A stretch of 64,000 nucleotides of DNA from Chryseobacterium sp. H1D6B (GCF_029892445.1 NZ_JARXVJ010000001.1:4278001-4342000), one strand, 5' to 3'; positions 34,534 through 43,999 are shown, numbered from the stretch's first letter. Numbers and translations are program-made. Notes: generated by a model not told the origin, from the sequence alone.

Positions 34534-35144
34534 TGGACGAATCAGATTTTAACTTAAAACACCAGAATGAAAACATTGAAAGTAAAATTGTGGCTTCTCT
34601 AGAGAGGATTTCACAGGCTTTCCGTGTTTTACTGTGGCAGGAAAGTAAGGAACATGTTTTAAGTCCGATTCAAGTACAGGTTTTAATTTTTCTTTTGAAT
34701 CACAGTGATGAAAAAAGAAAAGTAAGTTATCTGGCCGATGAGTTTAATATGACCAAAGCTACGATCAGCGAAACGATAAAAACACTTGAGCAAAAAAATC
34801 TGATCACCAAAAAATATGAACCCCGCGATACTAGAAGCTATATCATCTATCTTACCGAGAAAGGAAAAGAAATTGCTGATAAAACATCATTTTTCACCAA
34901 ACAGATCAGCAATCCGATTCAGAAATTAACTGACGATGACAAAGAAAATATGCTTCAAAGTTTAATGGATATTATCCAGCAGTTAAACAGATCTGGTATT
35001 ATTACCATCCAGCGGATGTGCAAAACATGCAGCTATTTTGAGCCTTCGAAAGAGGGAAAACTTCCTTACTGTAATCTCCTGAATCAAATTTTGGAAACTG
35101 CTGATCTAAGAATAGACTGCCCTGAACATAAAATGAAAGCTTAA
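34533..35144 (+). CDS. MarR-family regulator with C-terminal cysteine cluster
   Basis: 203 residues. The winged helix (about 35-120) is clear: LSPIQVQVLIFLLNHSD, VSYLADEFNMTKATISETIK (recognition helix) and LEQKNLITKKYEPRDTRSYI (wing). The C-terminal extension, residues about 160-203, contains four cysteines (MCKTCSYFEPS, LPYCNLLNQ, RIDCPEHK) in the spacing C-x2-C-x13-C-x14-C, which suggests metal, Fe-S or redox sensing. It probably represses its own operon through the palindrome at 33892. Confidence 0.87.
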   Translation: MDESDFNLKHQNENIESKIVASLERISQAFRVLLWQESKEHVLSPIQVQVLIFLLNHSDEKRKVSYLADEFNMTKATISETIKTLEQKNLITKKYEPRDTRSYIIYLTEKGKEIADKTSFFTKQISNPIQKLTDDDKENMLQSLMDIIQQLNRSGIITIQRMCKTCSYFEPSKEGKLPYCNLLNQILETADLRIDCPEHKMKA

Positions 35145-35169
35145 TAAAGTTTAAAATCACAATAAAGCT

Positions 35170-35889
35170 ATGAATCTGTACGACCTGATCATTCAAGATA
35201 AAGAACAAGTAACCCTTAATGATGTATTTCTTGAGGAATCCAATAAGGAGCAGTTTCTCCAGCTTATTAAAGAACACACTTATAGCAAAGAACTGCAGGA
35301 ATACGGACTTCCTATCAACAATAAAGTACTGCTGCAGGGAAGTTCAGGATGCGGCAAAACAATGACTGCAAAAGCAATTGCAAATGCACTGGGAAAAAAT
35401 ATTCTAATCCTCAATCTCAGCAATATCGTTTCTTCACGAATTGGAGAAACCTCACAGAATATTAAAATGATTTTCGACAAAGCTGGAAGAGAAAGATCTG
35501 TTCTTTTTTTGGATGAACTGGATCAGATAGGAAAAGCCAGAGGAAGTGATGACAAGGATGTGGGTGAGATGAGGAGACTGGTAAATACATTGATACAGCT
35601 TATTGATTATTATCCGGAAAATTCTCTGCTTTTATGTGCTACCAATCATCCTGAAATCATAGACACTGCTTTGTTGAGACGTTTTCAGTTAAAGATCAAT
35701 TACGAAATGCCTTCAGCTGCTTTTTTGGATACTTTTTACGACACCCTTTTATCCAAATTTCCGGAAGACCTGCAAAATATTGACCGTAAATATGATATTT
35801 CTTTTGCAGAAGCGAAGGATTATGCATTTACCATTATTAAATCAGATTTCATTAAAAAACTAGAAGCCAGACAATCCACACCAATATGA
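35170..35889 (+). CDS. AAA-family ATPase
   Basis: 239 residues, a stand-alone AAA module. Walker A is GSSGCGKT (about residue 57), Walker B is SVLFLDELD, sensor 1 is LLLCATNHPE and the arginine finger region is LLRRFQLKIN. Short single AAA ATPases of this type act as remodelling or toxin-linked enzymes. It starts 25 bases after the MarR gene and overlaps the YggS gene by four bases, so it belongs to the same transcription unit. Confidence 0.85.
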   Translation: MNLYDLIIQDKEQVTLNDVFLEESNKEQFLQLIKEHTYSKELQEYGLPINNKVLLQGSSGCGKTMTAKAIANALGKNILILNLSNIVSSRIGETSQNIKMIFDKAGRERSVLFLDELDQIGKARGSDDKDVGEMRRLVNTLIQLIDYYPENSLLLCATNHPEIIDTALLRRFQLKINYEMPSAAFLDTFYDTLLSKFPEDLQNIDRKYDISFAEAKDYAFTIIKSDFIKKLEARQSTPI

Positions 35890-36620
35890 AAGAAGATATT
35901 CTCCACAACCTCGAAGTGATTCATCAAAGAATAATCAATGCCTGTAAGAAAGCCGGCAGAAATTCTGATGAAGTAAAACTGCTGCTCGCTACAAAAACTG
36001 TTTCAGCAGAACATATCAAAACGGTGCTGGAAAACGGTGAAACCCTAATTGCAGAAAATAAGGTTCAGGAACTAAAGGAAAAGTATGAAGAGCTAAAGGA
36101 GCTGCCTCATAAAAATCATTTCATAGGCCATCTTCAAACGAATAAAATAAAGGATATTTTAAAATATGACGTTTGTTGTGTTCAGTCTCTTGACCGTTTA
36201 GATTTGGCCGTAAGACTTCATCAAAAACTGTTATCAGAGAACAAAACTATTGAAATCCTAATCCAGGTTAATACTTCCAATGAAGAAAGTAAATTCGGTG
36301 TTCATCCTGATCAAGCAGTTGAGCTTACTAGACAGGTTTCAAAATTTCCTACTTTAAAAATTAAAGGGCTGATGACTATCGGTTTATTCAGTGCCGAAAC
36401 AGAGAAAGTAAGACAGTGTTTTAAAATCCTTAAAAACCTGCAGCAGGAAATCATTCATCAAAATATTCCTAATGTAGAAATGAAAGAACTTTCCATGGGA
36501 ATGAGCGGTGATCTGGAAACCGCTATTGAAGAAGGTTCTACAATTGTACGGGTAGGAACAGCTGTTTTTGGAGCAAGAATCTATCCGGACAGTTACTATT
36601 GGAATGAAAGTAAAGAATGA
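35886..36620 (+). CDS. YggS/PROSC-family PLP homeostasis protein
   Basis: 244 residues. LLLATKTVSAEHIKTVLENG holds the Lys that binds pyridoxal phosphate (ATKT). ENKVQELKEKY and HFIGHLQTNKIK are hallmark blocks, and LSMGMSGDLETAIEEGSTIV with VRVGTAVFGAR is the C-terminal phosphate-binding signature. The family regulates free PLP and amino acid balance. The partnership with an AAA ATPase (4-base overlap) is unusual compared with the typical proC/yggT neighbours. Confidence 0.92.
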   Translation: MKEDILHNLEVIHQRIINACKKAGRNSDEVKLLLATKTVSAEHIKTVLENGETLIAENKVQELKEKYEELKELPHKNHFIGHLQTNKIKDILKYDVCCVQSLDRLDLAVRLHQKLLSENKTIEILIQVNTSNEESKFGVHPDQAVELTRQVSKFPTLKIKGLMTIGLFSAETEKVRQCFKILKNLQQEIIHQNIPNVEMKELSMGMSGDLETAIEEGSTIVRVGTAVFGARIYPDSYYWNESKE

Positions 36621-36689
36621 TAAAATTACATTCTATTTGAACTTAAATATCTCCTTTTTGATTTTTGTCCTACCTGCTCTTACAGCTAT

Positions 36690-36911
36690 TTAATATTTTA
36701 GATTCAGTGGAGCATTTTTATATTTCCTTTTAATCCTTTTCCAGCTTCTAAAGCATTGTCTTATAAGAAATAGTGATATAAGAATGACAAAAAAAGGAAA
36801 TCTTCCGTCATTATCTGTCATGAACAGGATAATTTTATATATACTGTATAACGATGCCAAAATGCATCCTAAAACATCAAAATACCACTCTATCAAATCT
36901 TTCTTTCTCAT
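36690..36911 (-). CDS. Small two-helix membrane protein
   Basis: 73 residues with two hydrophobic segments (DVLGCILASLYSIYKIILFM and FPFFVILISLFLI) and a strongly basic tail (RQCFRSWKRIKRKYKNA), so both termini are probably cytoplasmic. The family is not recognised. It stands alone on the minus strand. Confidence 0.55.
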   Translation of the reverse strand: MRKKDLIEWYFDVLGCILASLYSIYKIILFMTDNDGRFPFFVILISLFLIRQCFRSWKRIKRKYKNAPLNLKY

Positions 36912-37241
36912 TAGTATTGAATATTAAGTATTAAACAAGCCTCTGGACCAGCCCAAACTTCACTCTTAAAAATTTTTCGTAAAACAAATGTGTGTCATTT
37001 TTTTGACTTTTTTGATTCCGAATGGAATAATCGTTTATCCTTATTCAAAAATCATAGTAAGAATTAAATAATGTTTAGAAATAATAAAAACCCATTTATA
37101 TTATTCATTAAAAAAAAGCTATTAAATAATTATATTCAATATTAAAAACCTAATAAAACAACATTATCAATCAAAAATAGACTTGTTTTTTGTTTATCCT
37201 TCATGAATTTACTACATTAGTATACACAAATGATTTAAAAG
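36912..37241. other. AT-rich intergenic stretch
   Basis: About 330 bases upstream of the XRE gene without a supported gene. It contains long A/T tracts and TTTTTTGACTTTTTTGA at about 36998; no strong promoter or hairpin is seen. Confidence 0.5.
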
Positions 37242-37466
37242 ATGAGCATGAACAAACATGATTTGGGATTTCAGATTAAGAAACTGAGGGAGCGAAAGAA
37301 TATTTCACAAGGAAAAATGGCTGGACATTTAGAAATTTCTCAAAGTAAATTATCCAAAATAGAAAACGGAAAAATAAAGAAAGTAGATTTTATACTCATG
37401 GAAAAAATCTGCCGCTTCTTTTCTATTTCAAATTCTGAATTTCTTGATCCTGCTTTTTTTAAATAA
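37242..37466 (+). CDS. Small XRE-family transcriptional regulator
   Basis: 74 residues, essentially one Cro/CI-type helix-turn-helix: LGFQIKKLRERKNISQGKMA followed by HLEISQSKLSKIENGKIKKV. The Ser/Glu-rich recognition helix (SQSKLSKIENG) is intact. No sensor or toxin is adjacent, so it may be a solitary regulator or a relic of a toxin-antitoxin pair. A terminator follows directly. Confidence 0.85.
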   Translation: MSMNKHDLGFQIKKLRERKNISQGKMAGHLEISQSKLSKIENGKIKKVDFILMEKICRFFSISNSEFLDPAFFK

Positions 37467-37500
37467 AAAAACACCTCTCAAAAAATGAGTCGTGTTTTTT
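37465..37500 (+). terminator. Terminator after the XRE gene
   Basis: AAAAAACAC pairs with GTGTTTTTT around an inner TCTCA/TGAG stem and a short A-loop; the T-run is on the plus strand. Confidence 0.7.
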
Positions 37501-37644
37501 ATGACCTATTTAAAACTATCTGAGTTATTTATCCATGGTTTAGTTACTTTTAGTATTAAAAAAATCATTCAGAGCGGCAAAAATATAAACAGATATTAAA
37601 TATAACTGCTAAAAGCCTATATTTAAGGCACTTTTATACAAAAT

Positions 37645-37676
37645 AAAATTCCCAGACTTTCATCCGGGAATTTTTA
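37645..37676 (-). terminator. gcvP terminator
   Basis: AAAATTCCC (37645-37653) pairs with GGGAATTTT (37666-37674). The minus-strand reading ends in ATTTTG after the stem, just beyond the gcvP stop. Confidence 0.6.
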
Positions 37677-37694
37677 TTTTTATGATATTAATTT

Positions 37695-40553
37695 TTACAT
37701 ATAAGCTTCGATCGGCTCACAAGTACAAACTAAGTTTCTATCTCCATAAGCTTCATCCACTCTGGATACAGAAGCGAAGAATTTGTGGTCTCTCACCCAC
37801 TCCAGCGGATAAGCTGCCTTTTCCCTGCTGTAAGGTTTATCCCAAGAATCAGAAATTACGATCTGCTCTGTGTGAGGCGCATTTTTCAATACGTTATTAG
37901 CCTGATCTGCTTCTCCGTTAGCAATCTCATCAATTTCCTGCTTGATAGCGATTAATGCTTCTGCAAAGCGGTCGATCTCAGTCTTGCTTTCAGATTCTGT
38001 AGGCTCGATCATCAATGTTCCTGCAACCGGGAAAGAAACTGTAGGAGCATGGAAACCATAATCCATTAATCTCTTAGCCACATCCGCAACTTCAATCCCT
38101 AATGATTTGAACTGACGGAAGTCTACGATACATTCGTGGGCTACTTTTCCATTTTCATTTGAATATAAAATTGGGAAGTGTTCTGCTAGAATTTCTTTTA
38201 AATAATTCGCATTTAAAATAGCATGGCCTGTTGCTTTTTTCAAGCCGTCAGTTCCAAGCATTTTAATATATGAATAAGAAATATTTAAAATTAATCCTGA
38301 ACCGTAAGGAGCTGCAGAAATACCTTCGATAGCTTCTTTAGACCCTATTTTAATATTTGCATTCGTTGGTAAGAACGGCACTAAGTGTTTTGCCACACAG
38401 ATAGGACCTACTCCAGGACCTCCGCCTCCGTGAGGAATTGCAAAAGTTTTGTGTAAGTTCAAGTGGCAGACATCTGCTCCGATGTTTCCAGGACTTGTAT
38501 ATCCTACCTGAGCGTTCATATTGGCACCATCCATATATACTTGTCCGCCATGCTGATGGATCAGGCTTGTAATTTCTTTAATGTTTGCATCAAAAAATCC
38601 GTATGTTGACGGATATGTGATCATTACACAAGATAGCTTTTCAGAATGCTGTGCTGTTTTAGCTTTTAAATCTTCAAAATCAATTTCTCCGCTTTCAAGA
38701 TTTTTAACAACCACGATCTTCATTCCTGCCATTGCTGCAGAAGCTGGATTGGTTCCGTGTGCAGACTGAGGAATCAGTACTACATTTCTGTGACCTTCGC
38801 CTCTTGAAATGTGATATTCTCTGATGACCATTAATCCTGCATATTCTCCCTGAGCTCCAGAGTTAGGCTGAAGAGAAGTTCCTGCAAAACCAGTGATTTC
38901 AGAAAGATCTTTTTCTAATTCTTTAATCATTTCCTGATATCCTCCTGCCTGGTCAACTGGTACAAATGGGTGAACAGCTCCCCAGTTATCCCAAGAAAGT
39001 GGTAACATTTGAGTAGCAGCGTTCAGTTTCATTGTACAAGATCCCAATGAAATCATTGAATGAGTTAATGATAAATCTTTTCTTTCCAAACGTTTGATGT
39101 AACGCATCAATTCCGTTTCAGTATGGTATTTATTGAATACACTCTCTGTAAGAATTTCGTCTTTTCTTAAATTTTCTTCAGGAATGCTGTATCCTTCTTT
39201 AATTTCTAATTTGAAAGTCTGCTTATCTTTAAACTGAGCGAAAGAAGCCATTAAATAATTTAGTTTATCTAATGTGGTACTTTCGTTGATCGCAATACTT
39301 ACAACCCCTTCTGTAAAATAGTTTAGGTTAAGTCTGTGATCAAGCATCATTCTTGATAATCTTCCTTTTTCATCTTCATTCATCAAGATTTTTACAGTAT
39401 CAAAGATAGGCTCTTCAACAGTCTGATATCCTAAAGCCTGAAGACCTCCTTTCAAAGCATTTGCTTTAAAGTGGATCTGATCGGCGATATAATTTAATCC
39501 TTTCGGTCCGTGATAAACAGCATACATTCCAGCCATTACCGCCAAAAGAACCTGAGCTGTACAGATGTTTGAAGTTGCTCTTTCTCTTTTGATATGCTGC
39601 TCTCTAGTCTGTAAAGCCATTCTTAATGCACGTTTTCCGTACATATCCTGAGAAACCCCGATAATTCTTCCCGGAATATCTCTTTTATAATCTTCTTTAC
39701 AAGAGAAAAATGCGGCGTGAGGTCCTCCATACCCTAATGGAATCCCAAACCTCTGTGAAGTTCCAACAGCACAGTCGGCTCCCATTGAAGCGGGTGATTT
39801 TAATTTCACCAATGCCATCGGATCACAAGCTACAACAACCTGTAAATCTAATTTTTTGTATGTTGCGATGTTTTCTGTATAATCCAAAACAACACCATTT
39901 TTACCTGGATATTGTAATAGGACCCCATAATAGGAATCGTCAAACTCGTGAGTTTTGTGATCACCTTCAACGATCTCAATAGCCAGCCCTTCAGCTTTAG
40001 TCTTTAAAACAGAAACTGTCTGAGGAAGAACAAGGTCAGAGACAAAGAATTTGTTTGCATCTGCTTTTTTCTGATCTTTTGTTCTGTTATTGAAGAACAT
40101 GTGCATTGCTTCTGCAGCCGCTGTAGATTCATCTAACAATGAAGCATTAGCCAGTGCAAAACCTGTCAAATCACACACAACAGTCTGATAGTTAAGCAAA
40201 GCTTCTAATCTTCCCTGTGCGATCTCCGCCTGATAAGGAGTGTAGGCTGTATACCAGCTCGGGTTTTCAAAAATATTCCTTTGAATAGCCGATGGTAATA
40301 ATGTATTGTGATATCCAAAACCAATATAGCTTGTATAGTCAGTATTTTTCGATGCTAATTCTTTCGAATGAGTAAGCATTTCGTATTCTGAAAGCGGTTC
40401 TGAGATTTCAAGGTCTTTTTCTAAACGGATAGATGACGGGATTGTTTGAGAAATTAACTCTTCGATACTTGAAACGCCAACTCTTTCCAACATAGCCTCT
40501 CTATCGGCTTCATTTAGTGAAATGTGACGGCTCACAAACTGTTCTGTATTCAT
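37695..40553 (-). CDS. gcvP: Glycine dehydrogenase (decarboxylating), P protein
   Basis: 952 residues, the normal length of the fused homodimeric P protein. N-terminal and C-terminal halves are both present. The PLP lysine lies in HLNLHKTFAIPHGGGGPG near residue 700, with SLGSCTMKLNAATQMLPLSW and SAHGTNPASAAMAGM typical of the C-terminal half. It decarboxylates glycine and passes the aminomethyl group to lipoylated H protein in the glycine cleavage system. No gcvT or gcvH is adjacent. No glycine riboswitch is visible upstream. Confidence 0.97.
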   Translation of the reverse strand: MNTEQFVSRHISLNEADREAMLERVGVSSIEELISQTIPSSIRLEKDLEISEPLSEYEMLTHSKELASKNTDYTSYIGFGYHNTLLPSAIQRNIFENPSWYTAYTPYQAEIAQGRLEALLNYQTVVCDLTGFALANASLLDESTAAAEAMHMFFNNRTKDQKKADANKFFVSDLVLPQTVSVLKTKAEGLAIEIVEGDHKTHEFDDSYYGVLLQYPGKNGVVLDYTENIATYKKLDLQVVVACDPMALVKLKSPASMGADCAVGTSQRFGIPLGYGGPHAAFFSCKEDYKRDIPGRIIGVSQDMYGKRALRMALQTREQHIKRERATSNICTAQVLLAVMAGMYAVYHGPKGLNYIADQIHFKANALKGGLQALGYQTVEEPIFDTVKILMNEDEKGRLSRMMLDHRLNLNYFTEGVVSIAINESTTLDKLNYLMASFAQFKDKQTFKLEIKEGYSIPEENLRKDEILTESVFNKYHTETELMRYIKRLERKDLSLTHSMISLGSCTMKLNAATQMLPLSWDNWGAVHPFVPVDQAGGYQEMIKELEKDLSEITGFAGTSLQPNSGAQGEYAGLMVIREYHISRGEGHRNVVLIPQSAHGTNPASAAMAGMKIVVVKNLESGEIDFEDLKAKTAQHSEKLSCVMITYPSTYGFFDANIKEITSLIHQHGGQVYMDGANMNAQVGYTSPGNIGADVCHLNLHKTFAIPHGGGGPGVGPICVAKHLVPFLPTNANIKIGSKEAIEGISAAPYGSGLILNISYSYIKMLGTDGLKKATGHAILNANYLKEILAEHFPILYSNENGKVAHECIVDFRQFKSLGIEVADVAKRLMDYGFHAPTVSFPVAGTLMIEPTESESKTEIDRFAEALIAIKQEIDEIANGEADQANNVLKNAPHTEQIVISDSWDKPYSREKAAYPLEWVRDHKFFASVSRVDEAYGDRNLVCTCEPIEAYM

Positions 40554-41071
40554 TTTTTTTATTAGATTTTGTTTGTAAAAAGATTCGTAAAATTACAATT
40601 TTTTGGAGGATTTCACAACAGCTTAAATTTGCTTAAAAAGCAGTGAAAAATTTTCACTCCATTAAAAAAAAATAAATTTTAATATTCTCTTCAATATTTC
40701 GAATTTAATCTTTTAAAATATCAATTATCATTGAATATTTATCATGATATTCTTCAAATATTTCATTTCATCTGATAAATTCAATATTATAATTAAAACT
40801 ATTAATTTAATCAATTAAAAAAGATTTTTGTAGTTTCATTTGAAATTAAAAGACTGATACTGAATGAAATGAAAACAATTCCACCTTCAATACTATTTAT
40901 TTACTATTAATCTTAATAAATAGTAAAATCATAAAATGTTTTTTGTTGAAAATTTAAAAACTACTGATAAAATATTTTATACAAAATCAATTTAATTAAA
41001 AAAACTAAAACCTACTTAAATCCCAATACATATGAGAAAATAACTGATATAAATTATTAAAAACACAACAC
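40554..41071. other. Gene-free stretch between gcvP and the porin
   Basis: About 520 very AT-rich bases separating divergent genes. No frame, terminator or clear riboswitch is supported. The promoters of both genes must lie here but cannot be placed confidently. Confidence 0.5.
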
Positions 41072-42259
41072 ATGACGAAAAAAACACACCAAAGGCTTTT
41101 AGCCTCATTCATTCTTGTATCCTTATTGAATGGAAAAATGTATTCCCAAACTACCATTAAAACAATTACAACCCATCAGTCTGCCGCCTCTGCATCTTCA
41201 GATCATAATGCCTGGTCTGTTTATTTAAAAGGATTTATACAGACAGATGTCATGCTGGATTTTCAGGAGACCGCTTCTAAAGACGGGTTTGCAGTCCCTT
41301 CGATACTGATCCCTCAGCACAATTCAATAAGCAGCAATTTCAGTGTCAAGCAGTCACAAATAGGATTAGGTGTAAAACAATCTGATTCAGATATATCAGC
41401 TTACGTAGAAATAGATTTTCTAGGACCCAACGGAACCACTGCCCCCAGATTCAGAAAAGGATATGTTCAATGGAAAAAATTATTAGCTGGCCAGACATGG
41501 AGTAATTTTAGCGATGCAGAAATTTTTCCCAATATTTTTGATTTTGCAGGCCCTAATGGTACCCTATTTCTACGGACAATCCAGATCCGCTATACCACAC
41601 AGCTTTCGAAAAAAGAAATTTTATCTTTATCCTTAGAAGATGCCAATGCCAGAAGTATTTCACTTCCTGCTAATCTAGCCTGGAAAAAAAAGGCTATGAT
41701 CCCTTCATTTACAGCATTATACCGCTATGGTAATGAAAGAAATTATTTTAAGCTGGGAAGTGTTTTATCTCCTATAAGCTATGAAATGAAAAATGCTGAA
41801 GAAAAGTATACAACACATACTGTTTTGGGATTCGGAGGAATGATATCAGCCAGATTATTCAGTAGCAATCTGCATAATTTTAGGTTTCAATCATCTTATG
41901 GAAAAGGATATGCTAACAATAATATCGTTTTGAGCCATGAAGGATATGATGCTGTTCCTGACTTACAGAATAATAAGTTAAAAACACTCAATCTCCTGAA
42001 TATCGTTGGTATTTATGAACATTGGTGGACCCCAAAATGGAGCTCAGTAGTTTATTATAGTTATTCTGAAACAGCAAAAGAATCTTTTATTCCTGAAAAT
42101 ATGATCCAGGACTTTCAAAATACAGGAATTAATCTTGTGTTTCAACCTTATAGAAATCTAAGGCTCGGTGCAGAAGGCAATTATGGGAAATCGAAAAATT
42201 TTGCCCAGAAAAAAGCTGAAGCGTTCAGAATCCAGTTCTCAACAGCATTTTCTTTTTAA
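41072..42259 (+). CDS. DcaP-type trimeric outer-membrane porin
   Basis: 395 residues with a signal peptide (LNGKMYS-QTT). YLKGFIQTDVMLDFQ at the first strand, VKQSQIGLGVKQSD, AYVEIDFLGPNGTTAPRFRK, LLAGQTWSNFSDAEIFPN and FAGPNGTLFLRTIQIRYT match the DcaP family. These porins allow diffusion of dicarboxylates or other small anionic solutes. A C-terminal Phe (FSTAFSF) completes the barrel signature. It is probably monocistronic. The ATG at 41072 is chosen because it gives a complete signal peptide. Confidence 0.85.
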   Translation: MTKKTHQRLLASFILVSLLNGKMYSQTTIKTITTHQSAASASSDHNAWSVYLKGFIQTDVMLDFQETASKDGFAVPSILIPQHNSISSNFSVKQSQIGLGVKQSDSDISAYVEIDFLGPNGTTAPRFRKGYVQWKKLLAGQTWSNFSDAEIFPNIFDFAGPNGTLFLRTIQIRYTTQLSKKEILSLSLEDANARSISLPANLAWKKKAMIPSFTALYRYGNERNYFKLGSVLSPISYEMKNAEEKYTTHTVLGFGGMISARLFSSNLHNFRFQSSYGKGYANNNIVLSHEGYDAVPDLQNNKLKTLNLLNIVGIYEHWWTPKWSSVVYYSYSETAKESFIPENMIQDFQNTGINLVFQPYRNLRLGAEGNYGKSKNFAQKKAEAFRIQFSTAFSF

Positions 42260-42369
42260 TTCGGAATATAAAGAAAAAATATAAATCACTGGTATTTAAC
42301 TTAAAACCAACAATAATCAGCTTTATAATTATTTATGAAATTTTATTAATTATATTTATTCTAAATTAA

Positions 42370-42377
42370 TATATTTG
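42370..42377 (+). promoter_or_regulatory. -7 box immediately before the Cys-rich ORF
   Basis: TATATTTG followed by C is an exact TAnnTTTG box that ends four bases before the ATG at 42382. Transcription would start at or near the start codon, implying a leaderless mRNA or use of the internal ATG at 42448. Confidence 0.5.
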
Positions 42378-42381
42378 CAGC

Positions 42382-42534
42382 ATGAATATAATTACTCCAT
42401 TTAAGGTACCACCTTTGACGCCAGTATATTCTTTCAAAAACGAAGAAATGTTCTGCGAAAAAAAGTCTTGCTGTAAAAAGTTCAAGAAAGGAAAAAGATG
42501 TAAAAAATGTCCTGGAAGGAAGAAATTAGCTTAG
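42382..42534 (+). CDS. 50-residue Cys/Lys-rich small protein
   Basis: The ORF reads MNIITPFKVPPLTPVYSFKN, then EEMFCEKKSCCKKFKKGKRC and KKCPGRKKLA. The C-terminal half is very basic and holds five cysteines (C-x4-CC-x8-C-x2-C), suggesting metal or nucleic-acid binding. The Pro-rich start resembles small flavobacterial proteins with a CCKKFKKGKRCKKCP block. It stops two bases before the end of the DnaJ gene on the other strand. It is too short for normal gene callers, and an internal ATG at 42448 would give only the Cys-rich half. Confidence 0.6.
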   Translation: MNIITPFKVPPLTPVYSFKNEEMFCEKKSCCKKFKKGKRCKKCPGRKKLA

Positions 42535-42535
42535 T

Positions 42536-43183
42536 CTAGCTAAAACTTTTTATTAAAAAATACAGTGCCATTACTACAATAAGCACCGCTAAAACTATTC
42601 TAAATATTTTCGGCTGTCCTTTCGGATTCTCAAAAGTTCTAGGCTGTGGTTTAAATAAATCTTCTACGCTATTCCTGAATTTTTCTGAATCATTTTCAAA
42701 AATTTCTGTAATGGTGATCCCCTGAACTACAGTTTTATGCAACAGTGAATTCGTAGCATGAAGCAGGAGCTGGAATTTTCCGTCTTTAAATTCTGTGATT
42801 TTAAAAACTCTTTCTCCATAAATTTTTTCAAGCCCAAAAGGAAGCACTTTTACAACATCAGCATTATTGGTCTGCCAGTTAATAATGATTTCTTCTCCTT
42901 TTTTAGCACGAATCTTATTTACCGTAAAAGTTTTTATTGCCGGTGGAAGATTGAACCTGAAGTTTTTTTGGTGGTTTTCTAAATTCTGATCATAGGTACT
43001 TCTCCTGGCTCTGTCATTTAATGTCTCATAAGCTTCTTGGATCTCCCGAAAACGGCCGGCAAAAAAATCATCATTCTCATTTTTATCCGGATGATATTTT
43101 AAAGATAATTTTCTATAGGCCTTTTTGATGTCTTCTTCTGAAGCATCCTGAGAAATACCAAGAAAATAATAGTAATCTTTCAT
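42536..43183 (-). CDS. J-domain (DnaJ-like) membrane-anchored protein
   Basis: 215 residues. Residues 1-70 are a J-domain with the intact HPD in [14 protein letters not shown], which stimulates Hsp70 ATPase. The middle (80-140) is beta-rich ([24 protein letters not shown] strands) and may bind ligand or substrate. The C-terminus has one membrane helix ([20 protein letters not shown]), so the protein probably recruits DnaK to the inner membrane. It is convergent with the Cys-rich ORF, leaving one base between them. Confidence 0.87.
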   Translation of the reverse strand: MKDYYYFLGISQDASEEDIKKAYRKLSLKYHPDKNENDDFFAGRFREIQEAYETLNDRARRSTYDQNLENHQKNFRFNLPPAIKTFTVNKIRAKKGEEIIINWQTNNADVVKVLPFGLEKIYGERVFKITEFKDGKFQLLLHATNSLLHKTVVQGITITEIFENDSEKFRNSVEDLFKPQPRTFENPKGQPKIFRIVLAVLIVVMALYFLIKSFS

Positions 43184-43320
43184 GTAGAGCTATGCAAAAA
43201 TAAGAATTTATTTTTCGAATCTTTTATTCTTTACTTTAAAAAGTGTCCTTTTTAATTTTAAGATTATAGAGATTTGTCCTGACATCGAAATGACAGCCTG
43301 AATGTAATACAACTATCGCT

Positions 43321-43426
43321 GTCATTGACTACATCGAATCTTCGATTTCAGAACGGAGCTGAAAGCGCAGTGAAGAATCTCTATTCACAATAGCATCAAT
43401 GAGATTTCTCCTGACGTTGAAATGAC
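43321..43426. repeat. Dispersed intergenic repeat, copy 1
   Basis: About 106 bases that recur in inverted orientation at 51368-51473 with high identity: GTCATTGACTAC-TCGAATC, TTCGATTTCAGAAC, AGCGCAGTGAAGAATCTC, GAGATTTCTCCTG and AATGACA. Related shorter copies lie beside it (43271-43320 and 43427-43490). GAATCTC and GAGATTT can pair, giving an RNA or DNA hairpin. Confidence 0.8.
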
Positions 43427-43587
43427 AAACTGAATGTAAAACAAATACCGGTGTCATTCAGAAAGGAGCAAAGCGCAGTGAAGAATCTCAATTATAAAAC
43501 TATATTAAAATTTCTCCTGATTCCGAAATAACAAAGGTAAAAATGACTAACCTACAGCCTTAATCAGAAATAAAATCTGTCTACATA

Positions 43588-43626
43588 AAAAATCAGCGCG
43601 GAAAGCTTTGCTTTCCGCGCTGATTT
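43588..43626 (-). terminator. Terminator of the ECF sigma operon
   Basis: AATCAGCGCGGAAAGC and its exact complement form a 16-bp stem with loop TTT. The minus strand continues into a T-run. It lies 25 bases after the last gene of the operon. Confidence 0.88.
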
Positions 43627-43651
43627 AACAATTTCAATTTAGTTTTAAATA

Positions 43652-43909
43652 TTATGCTTCACGTCTCCCGTGTCTGTGGCAGCATTTTGAAGCAAATTCT
43701 TTTTTGAACTTCCCTTTTAATTCCTGGTACTGCTCATCATTCATTTCTCTGATCTTATCTGCAAGACCGAAAGGGGATCTTTCCTTAATATCATATTCAT
43801 TAAAAATACCTCTTACAAATCTTTTTCTTTCTGCCATTTTTTTAGCAACTAATGCTACGCCTACAACGGCTAGTGCACCTAAGGCACCTTTTAATGCTGA
43901 ATTTTTCAT
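43652..43909 (-). CDS. Small membrane-linked protein, third gene of the ECF operon
   Basis: 85 residues. A hydrophobic N-terminal helix (LKGALGALAVVGVALVAKKM) is followed by a charged helical domain (GLADKIREMNDEQYQELKGK) and ends KCCHRHGRREA, a Cys/His cluster that could bind a metal. The family is not recognised. It follows the 114-residue membrane protein and the sigma factor in the same operon and may take part in sensing or regulation. Confidence 0.6.
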   Translation of the reverse strand: MKNSALKGALGALAVVGVALVAKKMAERKRFVRGIFNEYDIKERSPFGLADKIREMNDEQYQELKGKFKKEFASKCCHRHGRREA

Positions 43910-43999
43910 TTCCTTAAATTTTAAATTTTACTACTTCTTGTTTTTTATATAGACGAATCAATTTCAATTTTACTTTACTACTTCTTTAAAAATTTAAAA

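Noticed and set aside
37695..40553. Several open frames on the strand opposite gcvP
   Set aside because: All are shadows of a highly conserved gene and lack independent support.
40554..41071. Glycine riboswitch upstream of gcvP
   Set aside because: No tandem GGAGAG-type aptamer cores or P1 stems could be found on the minus strand.
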